From the NCBI GenBank assembly GCA_039028975.1, contig JBCCHB010000089.1, positions 3,434 to 67,433 on the forward strand: a DNA stretch of 64,000 nt. The letters run 5' to 3'. Origin of the DNA: JAHBNG01 sp039028975. Its GTDB lineage: Bacteria; Chloroflexota; Anaerolineae; Caldilineales; Caldilineaceae. A program made the position numbers and the translations under genes. Within the stretch, counting starts at the first letter, position 1. Each line of letters starts with the position of its first letter. This document shows, in pieces, positions 1 to 8,696 of this stretch. Under the pieces are notes generated by a model. That model did no database searches, was not told where the DNA came from, and worked only from the letters and a program-made list of their open reading frames with translations.

Positions 1-559
1 GCAAATCGCGGGCACTAACCGCGTCCCCGTCTGCTAAAAGTTGGCGAATCTGGCTGCTACGTACCGGCCGTCCATTCCACTCTAATTGGGATAGAACCGT
101 CAGTTCATAGCCCAGCTCCCGACCAATTTCAGCCAATCGATCCACGTTACCAGAACGCCCCTTGCCTAATGCAAAGTCAGGCCCTACAACCAAATGTTTT
201 AGGCCAAGATGGTTTTTTAGCAACGCCATAAACTCGACTGCACGTAAGTGGGCAATTTCACTGGTAAATGGCTGTATAACGCCTAAAGTAGCTCCTGCTT
301 TGGCAGCTTCGGCCATGCGTTCTTCAGGTGTACTCAGTATCTTAAGTGGTAGTTCCGGTCTAAGAATGGTTCTTGGATGGGGATCAAATGTTATCAAACC
401 AATCTGTGCATTAGAAGATTGATTCTGCTCTGATTGCAAAAGCAAAACTAAGTGTTCTATCAAAGATAGATGGCCTCTGTGCATCCCATCTAAGTTGCCA
501 ATTGTTAGGTATGTAGGCCCCGCCAAATTTGCCTGACGAACGTCAGTAAAAATTTCCAT
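1..559 (-). CDS. ribF: Bifunctional riboflavin kinase/FAD synthetase, 5' part (cut by window edge)
   Basis: Partial gene: the start codon is at 559 and the frame stays open to base 1, so about 186 N-terminal residues are visible. The N-terminal FAD synthetase (adenylyltransferase) domain is recognisable from the nucleotide-binding motif GNLDGMHRGH near residues 21-30 (family pattern GxFDGxHxGH), and further on from an ITFDPHP-like strand and a VGPDFALGKGRSG-like loop. The C-terminal riboflavin kinase domain lies outside the window. The enzyme phosphorylates riboflavin to FMN and adenylates it to FAD in the cytoplasm. It follows truB by 13 bp, the common truB-ribF order in bacteria. The start is the first ATG after the truB stop. 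Confidence 0.9.
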   Translation of the reverse strand, partial: MEIFTDVRQANLAGPTYLTIGNLDGMHRGHLSLIEHLVLLLQSEQNQSSNAQIGLITFDPHPRTILRPELPLKILSTPEERMAEAAKAGATLGVIQPFTSEIAHLRAVEFMALLKNHLGLKHLVVGPDFALGKGRSGNVDRLAEIGRELGYELTVLSQLEWNGRPVRSSQIRQLLADGDAVSARDL

Positions 560-572
560 ATTGTAGTTTCGT

Positions 573-1571
573 CTATTGATGTTTATGCGACATAAACCAC
601 TTCTCTGCTTTCCAAGTTGGACCCGCAGCGGTGGTGTCAGCAATGTCTAGACATCGGATGATGCCTGCAAAATGCCCCTCATCAGTTTTAGCGATAGCCA
701 AAAAACCACTAGATGAGGTCTTCTGATTTACTTCGCCCTGTAAAGTGATACTCTGTCCAAACCCTAAATATCTAAGTTCATCCTCATTTACTTGAATGGA
801 TGGCATATCAAGGTAAGCGCCTGTAGGTAAAAGCAACGTGTCTAATTGATTTTTGGAAACGACATTCTCAATTGTATCTACAGTGTGAGCATGATTCAGT
901 TGGAATTGTCCAGCAGTTTCGCGACGTAGATAATCCAAATAGCCAAGGGTGCCAAGGGAACGGCCTAAGTCGTAAGCAAGGCTGCGGATATATGTACCTG
1001 CAGAACAGGTAACCCGAATACTGATTCGCTCTGGCATGACATAGTCAACTAACTCAATATGGTGGAATGTAACTCTCCGTGGTTCTACAGTTATATTTTC
1101 ACCACGGCGTGCTTTCTGGTGGAGACTTTCACCACCTTGCTTAATAGCTGAATATAGAGGCGGTACTTGAAGGATATCACCTTTATATTCGTCAAGGGCA
1201 GCCTCGATGTCACGGCGACTTAGCTTTGGAATCGTTGCCTGCTCGGTCACTTTGCCCATTGCATCGTAGGTATCTGTTGCAATGCCCAGATATATCTCGG
1301 CATAGTAGGTTTTGGCGTGGTTTTGGTAATATTCAACCAGCCGAGTCGCATGACCAAGGCACAGAACCAAAATGCCGCTGGCCATTGGATCAAGCGTACC
1401 TGTATGTCCAACACGGCGTTGCCGGGTCCATCGTCTTGCCATCTGCACAACATCATGGCTTGTTGGAAGAAGTGGCGCGACTTCGGCGCGTTCTGCCTGC
1501 AGACCTCGGGTGCCTCTGCCAGGTTTATCAACAATGAGAAGTCCGTGGTAGTTTGGTTCTCGTTTGGCCAC
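573..1571 (-). CDS. truB: tRNA pseudouridine(55) synthase TruB
   Basis: 332 residues. It isomerises U55 to pseudouridine in the T-arm of tRNAs. The catalytic motif GHTGTLDPMASG places the nucleophilic Asp at residue 61, and the AKTYYAE, VPPLYSAIK and SAGTYIRSLAYDLG motifs typical of TruB follow. Oddity: the first motif, normally DKPxGxTSHDVV, is interrupted by roughly 19 extra residues (about 18-36, rich in Arg, Glu and Ala) between DKPG and TSHDVV. The rest aligns with a normal TruB and ends in a PUA-like region around residues 255-325. It belongs to the nusA-infB-type cluster, 91 bp downstream of nrnA and 13 bp before ribF. Confidence 0.93.
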   Translation of the reverse strand: MAKREPNYHGLLIVDKPGRGTRGLQAERAEVAPLLPTSHDVVQMARRWTRQRRVGHTGTLDPMASGILVLCLGHATRLVEYYQNHAKTYYAEIYLGIATDTYDAMGKVTEQATIPKLSRRDIEAALDEYKGDILQVPPLYSAIKQGGESLHQKARRGENITVEPRRVTFHHIELVDYVMPERISIRVTCSAGTYIRSLAYDLGRSLGTLGYLDYLRRETAGQFQLNHAHTVDTIENVVSKNQLDTLLLPTGAYLDMPSIQVNEDELRYLGFGQSITLQGEVNQKTSSSGFLAIAKTDEGHFAGIIRCLDIADTTAAGPTWKAEKWFMSHKHQ

Positions 1572-1662
1572 GTCGAATTATTTGATATAAATTGGGTGGA
1601 ATCGTGAATGACTTCAGATGTGGTTATAAAGCAAACAGGAATGATAATATGCGCGATGAATT

Positions 1663-2658
1663 CTATACCTGCTGTTTTTTCTGTTTACGTGCTTGTTGTA
1701 GTTCCGCCACTACCTTAGGCACGATCTCGTGAATGTTGCCATCGATTGTACAGCCACTAGCCGGTGGATGCCCCCCACCACCAAGCCGAAAGGCAACGCT
1801 GCCAACATCGTAACCTGGCTTGGCGCGAAAACTACACTCAACTCTTGCGTACCCATCGTCACCAATACGTTCTGTAAAAACGGCGCTAATGTCAGCTTCA
1901 TCAGCCGTAATCAGGACACTGCTTAACTGGCTGTCCGCATTGGGATTGCCGATTTGGTCCAAATTATCCTGATGAACCACAGTCCATATAACACCATCTT
2001 CTAACTGCATAGTTGGCAAGACTTGGGACCAGAGCTGTAAAACATTATAAGGACGACGGTTAAGCGTTTGGTCAGTTATCTTGGCAAGATCAGCCCCTTC
2101 ATTGACTAACCGTGTTGCCACAGCCAAAACATCAGGAGTTGTATTGGGGGTGCGGAAACAGTGAGTATCCGTTACCAAACCCGTTAATAAAGAACGGGCA
2201 AGAGGTTCTTCAAGAGGGATCTGCAACATATCTGTAAGATAAACCAACATTTGGCAGGTTGCGGCACATTCAGGTTCTACCCAGTTGACGGTACCAAACT
2301 TAGTATTGGTAATATGATGATCAATCACAGCCACCGGAATATGACGATGGTGAGATGGTCGGTAGACCCGTCCCATTCTATCTGAGCTTGATGAGTCTAA
2401 ACAGATAATGAGGTCATATGTATCTCCGACATCGTCTGCACCTATTACAGAATGAGCATAGGGTAGATTCATCAATTCCGGAGGCACATCATCTTGAAGA
2501 GCAAGTGTGACCTTCTTCTCCAGATAGTGTAAGATCTGCCCCATAGCCGTCAGGCTACCAATCGCGTCACCGTCTGGAGAAATATGGCTCACACACAAAA
2601 TCTGGTAGGCATCCTGGATGCTTTTGACAACGCCTGGATCAGGTTGATGGTTGGTCAC
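1663..2658 (-). CDS. nrnA: DHH/DHHA1 phosphoesterase, oligoribonuclease NrnA type
   Basis: 331 residues. Members of this family degrade nanoRNAs and/or dephosphorylate pAp with Mn2+. Visible motifs are SHISPDGDAIGS (motif I, metal-binding Asp), CLDSSSSDRMG (motif II), AVIDHHITN (the DHH motif III) and GLVTDTHCFRT (motif IV). The C-terminal DHHA1 substrate-binding domain has the GGGGHPPASG loop. The start overlaps the 3' end of rbfA by 20 bp, pointing to translational coupling. The gene order rbfA-nrnA-truB is frequent in Gram-positive bacteria and Chloroflexota. Confidence 0.9.
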   Translation of the reverse strand: MTNHQPDPGVVKSIQDAYQILCVSHISPDGDAIGSLTAMGQILHYLEKKVTLALQDDVPPELMNLPYAHSVIGADDVGDTYDLIICLDSSSSDRMGRVYRPSHHRHIPVAVIDHHITNTKFGTVNWVEPECAATCQMLVYLTDMLQIPLEEPLARSLLTGLVTDTHCFRTPNTTPDVLAVATRLVNEGADLAKITDQTLNRRPYNVLQLWSQVLPTMQLEDGVIWTVVHQDNLDQIGNPNADSQLSSVLITADEADISAVFTERIGDDGYARVECSFRAKPGYDVGSVAFRLGGGGHPPASGCTIDGNIHEIVPKVVAELQQARKQKKQQV

Positions 2659-3043
2659 TATCTAACTCTACCTTTCCATGAAGTAGGTGGTCATCACTTT
2701 GCTCTTGTGCAATTTGGGTAAGAAGTTCATCAATGCGAGCGGCTCTTTCAGGCGTATCGTCATAAAAAAAGAGGAATTCTGGTGTAACACGCAGCCCGCA
2801 TCGTTGAGCAATTTGACGCCTCACATAGGGAATGGCGGCTTTTAGCCCGGCCAGAACATCCTTCTGAGTGACATCGTCGTCGCGGTGAAAGACATAAACT
2901 TTAGCATTACGTAGATCGCGACTAATGACAACACTTGTCACATCAACCAGGCTAAGTCTTGGATCCTCAAGTTCATGAGCAACCATAATACTAAGCTCTT
3001 CGAAGAGCATATCAGCTACTCTTTGTTGTCGAATTGTCGTCAT
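2639..3043 (-). CDS. rbfA: Ribosome-binding factor A
   Basis: 134 residues, the usual length. RbfA is a KH-like cytoplasmic factor for 30S maturation near the 5' helix of 16S rRNA. The sequence shows the family opening RQQRVADMLFEELS, the strand LSLVDVTSVVISRDLRNAKVYV and the segment LRVTPEFLFFYDDTPERAARIDELL. A short acidic tail of about 20 residues follows. It starts 7 bp after the infB stop and overlaps nrnA by 20 bp, so infB-rbfA-nrnA are very probably cotranscribed. Confidence 0.93.
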   Translation of the reverse strand: MTTIRQQRVADMLFEELSIMVAHELEDPRLSLVDVTSVVISRDLRNAKVYVFHRDDDVTQKDVLAGLKAAIPYVRRQIAQRCGLRVTPEFLFFYDDTPERAARIDELLTQIAQEQSDDHLLHGKVELDSDQPST

Positions 3044-3050
3044 TTGGTGC

Positions 3051-4967
3051 TTACCGTACTCGTTGTTGTTCTATAATCTCTATCACATCACCTTCAATAA
3101 TTTGGAGGTTGTTATCCGCTAATCGGATTCCACATTCATAGCCAGTACGCACCTCATTAACGTCTTCTGTGAACCGACGCAATGTCTCAATTTTTGTTTT
3201 ACCCTGACCGACTTGTTTACCCTGACGCAGCAAGCGAGCTTCGGCATTTCGCTTGACCATACCATCAGAGACCATGCAACCAGCAATCATCCCGCGGCGG
3301 AGTTTGAAGATTTGTAATACATCTGCATGACCGATAACCTGTTCTTCGTATATTGGATCCAACATACCAGCCAGGGCATCTTCAATATCCTCAATCATTT
3401 TGTAGATAATGTCGTAATAGCGAATTTCAACACCCGACGTTTCAGATCGGACTAGAGCTGACTTATCAGAATTTACACTAAAACCAATGATAACAGCATC
3501 ACTTGCTTCAGCCAGCATAATGTCAGATTCGGAGATGTTGCCGATTGCAGCCTGTAGTACCTTAATTTGGACCTCATCATTGCCCAGGTTTTCTAAGCTT
3601 TGAACCACTGGCTCTAACGTTCCCTGCATATCAGCTCGGACGATCAAATTAAGGACTTTCGCTTCACCCTTTTCAAAACGGGCAAAGAGATCGTCTAGGG
3701 TCATTTGTGGGCGTACGACTGATTTGGATGCAGTTTCGGCTTGGCTTTTACGCTCCGCAGTAATTCGTTTCGCATCCTTATCCGTTCGCACTCTGGCAAA
3801 AATATCACCAGCTTTTGGAACATCTTGCAAACCAAGTACGGTAACAGGTGTACTTGGGCCTGCTTGGGTGAGCTTGGTTGCATCATGGCTAAACATGGCC
3901 TTGACTCGCCCCCAGGTTGTTCCAACGACGATTATATCACCACGGCGAAGCGTTCCGTTTTGGACCAACAGGTTAGCAGTGGCACCACGGAATTTATCAA
4001 GCTCAGCTTCAATAATCGTCCCTGCCGTTGCTCCCTTCGGATTTGCTTTATATTCTTCCAATTCAGCCACGATTAGAATGTTTTCTAACAATTCATCAAT
4101 ACCATCCCCCTGCAATGCCGAAACAGGGACAACAATTGTCTCTCCACCCCATAATTCAGATTGGAGACCATGTTGGGATAGTTCTTCCAATACACGATCT
4201 GCATTTGCGTTTGGACGGTCAATTTTATTGAGGGCAACAATGATCTGCACCCCGGCTGCTTTCGCATGGTTGATTGCTTCAATCGTTTGAGGCATCACAC
4301 CATCATCAGCAGCAACAACAAGCACAACAATATCAGTGACCTGGGCACCTCGTGCACGCATAGCTGTAAAAGCCTCGTGACCTGGAGTATCTAAGAAAGT
4401 AATGGGCTTATCATCTAAAACGACTTGGTAGGCACCTGTTCGTTGAGTAATCCCGCCAGCTTCTGTATCCACAACGTTGGCTTGGCGAATCCTGTCAAGG
4501 AGTGTCGTTTTCCCATGATCAACATGCCCCAATACGGCAACTACTGCAGGGCGCTCAGTTAGATTTTTTGGCTTTTCATTATCTAAAATACGATCGACGA
4601 GCGTCTTTCGGCTCTTACGAGAAGATGATTGTTCAGCGGCGTCATCACTATCATCTTCATCATCTTCTTCTGATTCTGGCTCCGGCCACTTGATCTCAAC
4701 ATCGAGTTCTTCCCCAATGATGACAGCTGTATCGTGATCAATATTGTGGGTAATGGGTGCCATGATTCCATACTGCATTAGAATCTTGATTAAATCGATG
4801 GGACTTCGCCCCATCATCTCTGCAAGCTCCCGAACCGTAATAAATTCACCAACGGTTATCTCGGTTGGCATTTCAACTGCAACACCATTTTTTGCTGCAC
4901 CATTTTTAACCGTACCATTCCCGTTTACTGTGTCAGTTTTTTGCAAGGTATTCTGTCTTTCTGCCAT
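3051..4967 (-). CDS. infB: Translation initiation factor IF-2
   Basis: 638 residues, a short IF-2 with a single IF2_N module (about 36-93) and an acidic Glu/Asp/Ser linker (about 96-118), then the G domain. GTPase motifs are visible: GHVDHGKTTLL (P-loop), DTPGHEAF (G3), NKIDRP (G4) and VSAL (G5). The C-terminal domains that bind fMet-tRNA follow, ending IEIIEQQRVR. IF-2 delivers initiator tRNA to the 30S subunit and drives subunit joining. The start is supported by GGAGGG nine bases upstream. An 868-bp non-coding gap separates it from ylxR, so it may have its own promoter. Confidence 0.96.
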   Translation of the reverse strand: MAERQNTLQKTDTVNGNGTVKNGAAKNGVAVEMPTEITVGEFITVRELAEMMGRSPIDLIKILMQYGIMAPITHNIDHDTAVIIGEELDVEIKWPEPESEEDDEDDSDDAAEQSSSRKSRKTLVDRILDNEKPKNLTERPAVVAVLGHVDHGKTTLLDRIRQANVVDTEAGGITQRTGAYQVVLDDKPITFLDTPGHEAFTAMRARGAQVTDIVVLVVAADDGVMPQTIEAINHAKAAGVQIIVALNKIDRPNANADRVLEELSQHGLQSELWGGETIVVPVSALQGDGIDELLENILIVAELEEYKANPKGATAGTIIEAELDKFRGATANLLVQNGTLRRGDIIVVGTTWGRVKAMFSHDATKLTQAGPSTPVTVLGLQDVPKAGDIFARVRTDKDAKRITAERKSQAETASKSVVRPQMTLDDLFARFEKGEAKVLNLIVRADMQGTLEPVVQSLENLGNDEVQIKVLQAAIGNISESDIMLAEASDAVIIGFSVNSDKSALVRSETSGVEIRYYDIIYKMIEDIEDALAGMLDPIYEEQVIGHADVLQIFKLRRGMIAGCMVSDGMVKRNAEARLLRQGKQVGQGKTKIETLRRFTEDVNEVRTGYECGIRLADNNLQIIEGDVIEIIEQQRVR

Positions 4968-5834
4968 TCGTTCCAGCCCTCCAAATTCCTAAATTGTTCA
5001 TTTCCGAACCCATATCACTGTTACTAAGTACCATTTTCATCACGCATCAACGCAATTCTAGCCACCCACTGTACAAATTTCGTAAAAATGGCTCACCCAA
5101 TCCATACGACCTGATTGATGAGCCTTATGCTGTAGGTAGAAATTGACTTTCAATAGATAACGATGTCACATATTGCGGCATCATTAACAGTTTATTTTGA
5201 TTAAGAAGTGATAGCCACTTGGCTGCAAAATTTGACTATCAAAGAACCTGATAAACCTAGTGTATCGTCAACTTTAAATTTTCGGGTGATTCCGTCTGTG
5301 AGAATCCGAATTTTAAGACTTGAGAAAGCACTAGAGCGATTTTGAGCAAATGGAACAACTTCTTATTTTTTGCCATCTACTGATCAGTATAGATGGCCAG
5401 AAAAATGCTGTCCGCCCTTCTCGCAATTTTCCAGAGAGGATTGGTCAGGAGCCAGGGCAAGACTTTTCTGGCGAAGTATATAGAGCTTGAGTATTGATTG
5501 TCGGTCTACCTATAATGTTATAATTGAGACGCCCAGGAGCTGAGCCTAAGCTGCGACAAAATTGATGTGGAAGAAGAGTGGCTGATATGAAATATGTAGA
5601 CTATTGAAGTTGCCTATTAAAATGCTGTCTCACGCAGATATGGTAAAATTACTTTATTTGACATATTTGGCATATTTCACATCTGCCCAGACTGTACAGC
5701 GTATGGGCATTATAACATCGAAGAGAAGAGAGGAGAGCATCCTACAGGATAACGTGGAATAAGTTTACGCTATCATCTGCCAGCCCTCCACACACTTCCC
5801 ATGCTGTATAATCAGATACTGATCTCCTGCCTGC
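4968..5834. other. Long non-coding spacer between ylxR and infB
   Basis: An 868-bp gap inside a cluster that is normally tight. No open frame with a believable start or ribosome-binding site was found on either strand; the L7Ae-like gene that often sits here in Firmicutes is absent. The spacer holds dispersed-repeat copy A (5388-5482), weak imperfect hairpins near 5275-5320, and AT-rich stretches around 5640-5690 that could carry an infB promoter. I could not assign a convincing -35/-10 pair. Confidence 0.6.
5388..5482. repeat. Dispersed repeat family R1, copy A
   Basis: About 94 bp bounded by the inverted repeat GCCAGAAAA (5396-5404) and TTTTCTGGC (5464-5472), flanked by TATA-type bases on both sides. 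Two related copies occur at 21050-21390 (interrupted) and 31379-31473 (opposite orientation). Shared internal boxes are GGATTGGTCA and GGGCAAGACTTTTCTGGC. There is no coding capacity. The size and terminal inverted repeats resemble a MITE or a REP-type element; which of the two is not decided. Confidence 0.75.
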
Positions 5835-6134
5835 TTATTCATTATGTTCAACCATCAAGCTATTCATAAACTTCGTTAATTCTTCCTTATTTGATTCACT
5901 TATTCTCGTACGTAAGGCTTGTGCAATCCGGTTCGAGTTCAATGCATTTTGCCAACAGCTTATTTGGGAGCATATATAGGCGCCACGACCAGCCATCTTG
6001 CTAGATAGATCCACCTTTATACCATCTTCCGTCCGAACCAGCCGAACCAGTGAACGCTTTTCCACAGATTCTCTACATGCGATACAAATCCGCTGAGGAA
6101 CTCGCTTAGGACGAACACCCTTCTTCTTTGTCAT
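5835..6134 (-). CDS. ylxR: YlxR family RNA-binding/nucleoid protein (DUF448)
   Basis: 99 residues from the ATG at 6134. That start is preferred over the in-frame TTG 18 bp upstream because AGGAGG lies seven bases before it. Family motifs are present: RICIACRE with the CxxC pair, KRSLVRLVR, GRGAYICS and a second Cys pair-like region. YlxR proteins are small basic factors encoded next to nusA and infB; in Gram-positive bacteria they have been linked to transcription regulation and RNase P. The gene lies 245 bp after nusA and before the long gap to infB. Confidence 0.9.
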   Translation of the reverse strand: MTKKKGVRPKRVPQRICIACRESVEKRSLVRLVRTEDGIKVDLSSKMAGRGAYICSQISCWQNALNSNRIAQALRTRISESNKEELTKFMNSLMVEHNE

Positions 6135-6379
6135 GAACGGGCCTCCTCTCAATTATAAAGCTTTACGCTTTACAAAATCATTTTTGGTTCTTAAGGAATC
6201 CACACTTCGACCACGCTATCTTGTTAAATGTATTTTGATAGCTTCTTACAAACCCGGTCATCTGACAGAGAAATCTTGGCATTACGCACCACAGATTTCT
6301 CCTCACTTCACTCGTGCCACATCCCAGCCGTAGATAGGTGGGAGGGCAAAGCGAAGATATTCTCACTTTACTAATCAAA

Positions 6380-8116
6380 TTAGAAAAAGTCTTCCAAATC
6401 TTCTAATCCGTCACTAGATGCCTTTTTGTTGCTTTTCTTACCTTTAGATTTGGACTTAACCTTTTTGTCTTTCGATTTCTTCGACTTTTTCTCATCACCA
6501 CCGATGGCCAAATCATCGAGGGTGATATCCTCATCCAGACCAATCAGTAGCTCAGCAGGGATCTCAAAATCGTCTTCATGTGCAGACTGTTCCTGCGCAG
6601 ATTCTTCTTTCTTACTTTGCAGCATGTCAGCCGTAATCAGCTCAGGCAGATCTTCCTCAGGCTCAGGCTCCTCTTGTTCTTGTAATTTGTTTACATCAAT
6701 TCCTAGATTTAAAGAAGCTAGCTCTTCAGTGCTTTCAAAGATAGGAAAATCCTCGACGAATTCAGGTTCATCTGAAACTGCCGCCGCTGCTTCCTCGAAA
6801 CTCATTCCCGATGATGGTTGCGGATCGGGTTTCTCTTCACTAGGTAATTCAATTAGTGGTGGCAGCGTATCTAAATCAAATTCATCCCCAGATTCAGATG
6901 ATGAAGAGGTTTCTTCAACCAAACGGGCCGCCTCTCGCAACCGATCATCAGCGGAATCACTACCAGATTCATCACCCGCTCGAAGAAGTTCCTCAGCATA
7001 TGATAGCAAATCGTTCCCTGCCGGACGCACTAGGCTCTGAGCATTTACGAGGCCATCAAGATCATCAGAAGTGACCTCGCTTTCACTCTTAATATCAATA
7101 CGCCATCCAGTTAGTTTCGCGGCCAAGCGTGCATTCTGTCCTGCCTTACCGATGGCCAAGCTCAGTTGTCTGTCTGGTACGATGACAACTGCCGTCTTGA
7201 TCGGATTCTTTTCGTCCAGCCATACACTATCTACTTTTGCTGGGCTAAGTGCGTTAGAGATGTATGTAAATAAGTCAGTACTCCACTCAACTACATCAAT
7301 CTTTTCGCCACCCAGTTCGTTGACAATATTCTGGATGCGAAGACCTCGCATTCCAACACAACTTCCAACAGGATCAACCCCTGGCATAGTCGCCACAACA
7401 GCAGCCTTGCTTCGGGCACCTGGCTCTCTTGCAATTGCCTTAATATCAACCACGCCATCACGGATTTCGGGTATCTCTTGTTCCATCAAGCGCTTTAAAA
7501 GGTTGCGATGTGTTCGGCTTAGCTTGATTACTGGACCACGTGTACTTCTATGCACATCTACGACATAAACCTTAAGGTAATCACCTCGACGAAGCCGTTC
7601 ATTAGGAATCCGATCTTCACGCATAATCAAGCACTCATGCTTATCATCGAGTAGCAGCGTTACGGCACCCGAAACAGTATCCACACTACGGACTTGCCCA
7701 TTGATCAACTCGCCAACCCGGTGGGCAAAGTTCTCATAGACAATATCCCGCTCTGCTTCGCGGATGCGTTGCAGGATCACCTGTTTTGCAGTTTGGGCAG
7801 CAATTCGTCCAAAGTTTTCGGGGCTATGTTCAGCCTTAATTACATCTCCAAGTTGAGCCGTAGGAGCTATCCTGTTGGCGTCTCCTAGCGTAATTTCAGT
7901 TCGATCATTGAAGATCTCTTCTACGACCTCTTTCTCTGTAAAGATACGCATTTCACCAGAAGCTCGATCAACTTCTGCCGAGATATTTGCAATAGAACCA
8001 TAATTGCGTTTGTAGGCCGAAATTAGTGAAGCTTCAATAGCATCAAATATTACTTCTCTGTCTAGCCCCTTATCCGTTGCGACTTGATTAATTCCTGCTA
8101 TTAGCGCTTTAGACAT
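6380..8116 (-). CDS. nusA: Transcription termination/antitermination factor NusA
   Basis: 578 residues. NusA binds RNA polymerase and modulates pausing, termination and antitermination. Domains in order are the NusA N-terminal domain (1-125), an S1 domain (about 133-200, starting GQVRSVDTVSGAV), then KH1 and KH2 (about 225-345, with VGMRGLRIQNIVNELGGE and LAIGKAGQNARLAAKLTGW). The C-terminal half (about 350-578) is unlike E. coli: a long acidic low-complexity region, then a Lys/Ser-rich stretch, ending DLEDFF. Upstream AAGGGG supports the start. rimP, the usual gene before nusA, is absent here. A promoter and a hairpin precede the gene. Confidence 0.95.
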   Translation of the reverse strand: MSKALIAGINQVATDKGLDREVIFDAIEASLISAYKRNYGSIANISAEVDRASGEMRIFTEKEVVEEIFNDRTEITLGDANRIAPTAQLGDVIKAEHSPENFGRIAAQTAKQVILQRIREAERDIVYENFAHRVGELINGQVRSVDTVSGAVTLLLDDKHECLIMREDRIPNERLRRGDYLKVYVVDVHRSTRGPVIKLSRTHRNLLKRLMEQEIPEIRDGVVDIKAIAREPGARSKAAVVATMPGVDPVGSCVGMRGLRIQNIVNELGGEKIDVVEWSTDLFTYISNALSPAKVDSVWLDEKNPIKTAVVIVPDRQLSLAIGKAGQNARLAAKLTGWRIDIKSESEVTSDDLDGLVNAQSLVRPAGNDLLSYAEELLRAGDESGSDSADDRLREAARLVEETSSSSESGDEFDLDTLPPLIELPSEEKPDPQPSSGMSFEEAAAAVSDEPEFVEDFPIFESTEELASLNLGIDVNKLQEQEEPEPEEDLPELITADMLQSKKEESAQEQSAHEDDFEIPAELLIGLDEDITLDDLAIGGDEKKSKKSKDKKVKSKSKGKKSNKKASSDGLEDLEDFF

Positions 8117-8310
8117 GCTCAGTCAAACCCCTTATCAACCGAATAGAATGGTTGAAACAGATGCTATGGCAACCCAACATAGCATCAATTCGCCATTAAG
8201 AAATCCACCAAAAGAGTACATTCCCGATGACACACAACATATCGCTCGTACAATGCCAAGCTCCACTAGACAGCGGAATGGGAACTTTACTAGGTTAGCC
8301 TTACAATAAG

Positions 8311-8336
8311 AAAAGTGGGGAAGCGGCCCCACTTTT
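8311..8336 (-). terminator. Terminator-like hairpin in the nusA leader (possible attenuator)
   Basis: Perfect 10-bp arms, AAAAGTGGGG (8311-8320) and CCCCACTTTT (8327-8336), with a 6-nt loop. Read on the minus strand the stem is followed by TTTTCTTATT, the form of an intrinsic terminator. It lies about 20-45 nt downstream of the predicted nusA promoter and about 195 nt before the nusA start, so it would sit inside the nusA leader RNA. Confidence 0.65.
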
Positions 8337-8360
8337 CATAAGGTCTACAATTTGATATCT

Positions 8361-8389
8361 ACTATAGCACATTTTGGCCGCTTTTGCAA
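8361..8389 (-). promoter_or_regulatory. Sigma-70-type promoter for nusA
   Basis: On the minus strand, TTGCAA (8384-8389) and TATAGT (8361-8366) are separated by exactly 17 bp. TGC directly before the -10 gives an extended -10. The promoter points at nusA and is placed upstream of the leader hairpin. Predicted from sequence only. Confidence 0.6.
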
Positions 8390-8403
8390 ATGTTTTAGTT
8401 TTT

Positions 8404-8534
8404 GGGTGCCTTTGGGTTTCGGGGCGAGAATGTTAGCCAGTCGAGTGCGTCGCACTATTCAGAGAAAGATCCAAGCGCCCATCCGCAATTGAACAGTGCG
8501 ACGCACTCTTGTACCCCCAAACTAAAACGCACCC
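8404..8534. repeat. Long imperfect inverted repeat (hairpin element)
   Basis: An inner perfect 14-bp stem, GAGTGCGTCGCACT (8443-8456) with its complement at 8495-8508, encloses a 38-nt loop. An outer pair, 8404-8424 with 8514-8534, matches at 17 of 21 positions. It lies between the nusA promoter and the divergent methyltransferase gene. The stem half is itself palindromic (GTGCG-TCGCAC-like). It could be a small inserted element or a regulatory RNA structure. Confidence 0.6.
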
Positions 8535-8696
8535 TAGTTTTTAGCGGTATTGAGTACTTATCAAAAGTTAGGAACGACCTACCTTGCATGGTTGGATTAG
8601 AGCCGTCCAGCAATATTGATTTACTCTTATGCAAGTTAACAACCGTTACGTACACGACTGCTGGCACAGATTACTCAAACAAGGAACTCTTTACAC

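Noticed and set aside
6426..7040. 204-codon Ser-rich plus-strand frame
   Set aside because: It is the antisense of the acidic, low-complexity C-terminal half of nusA; base composition explains the open frame.
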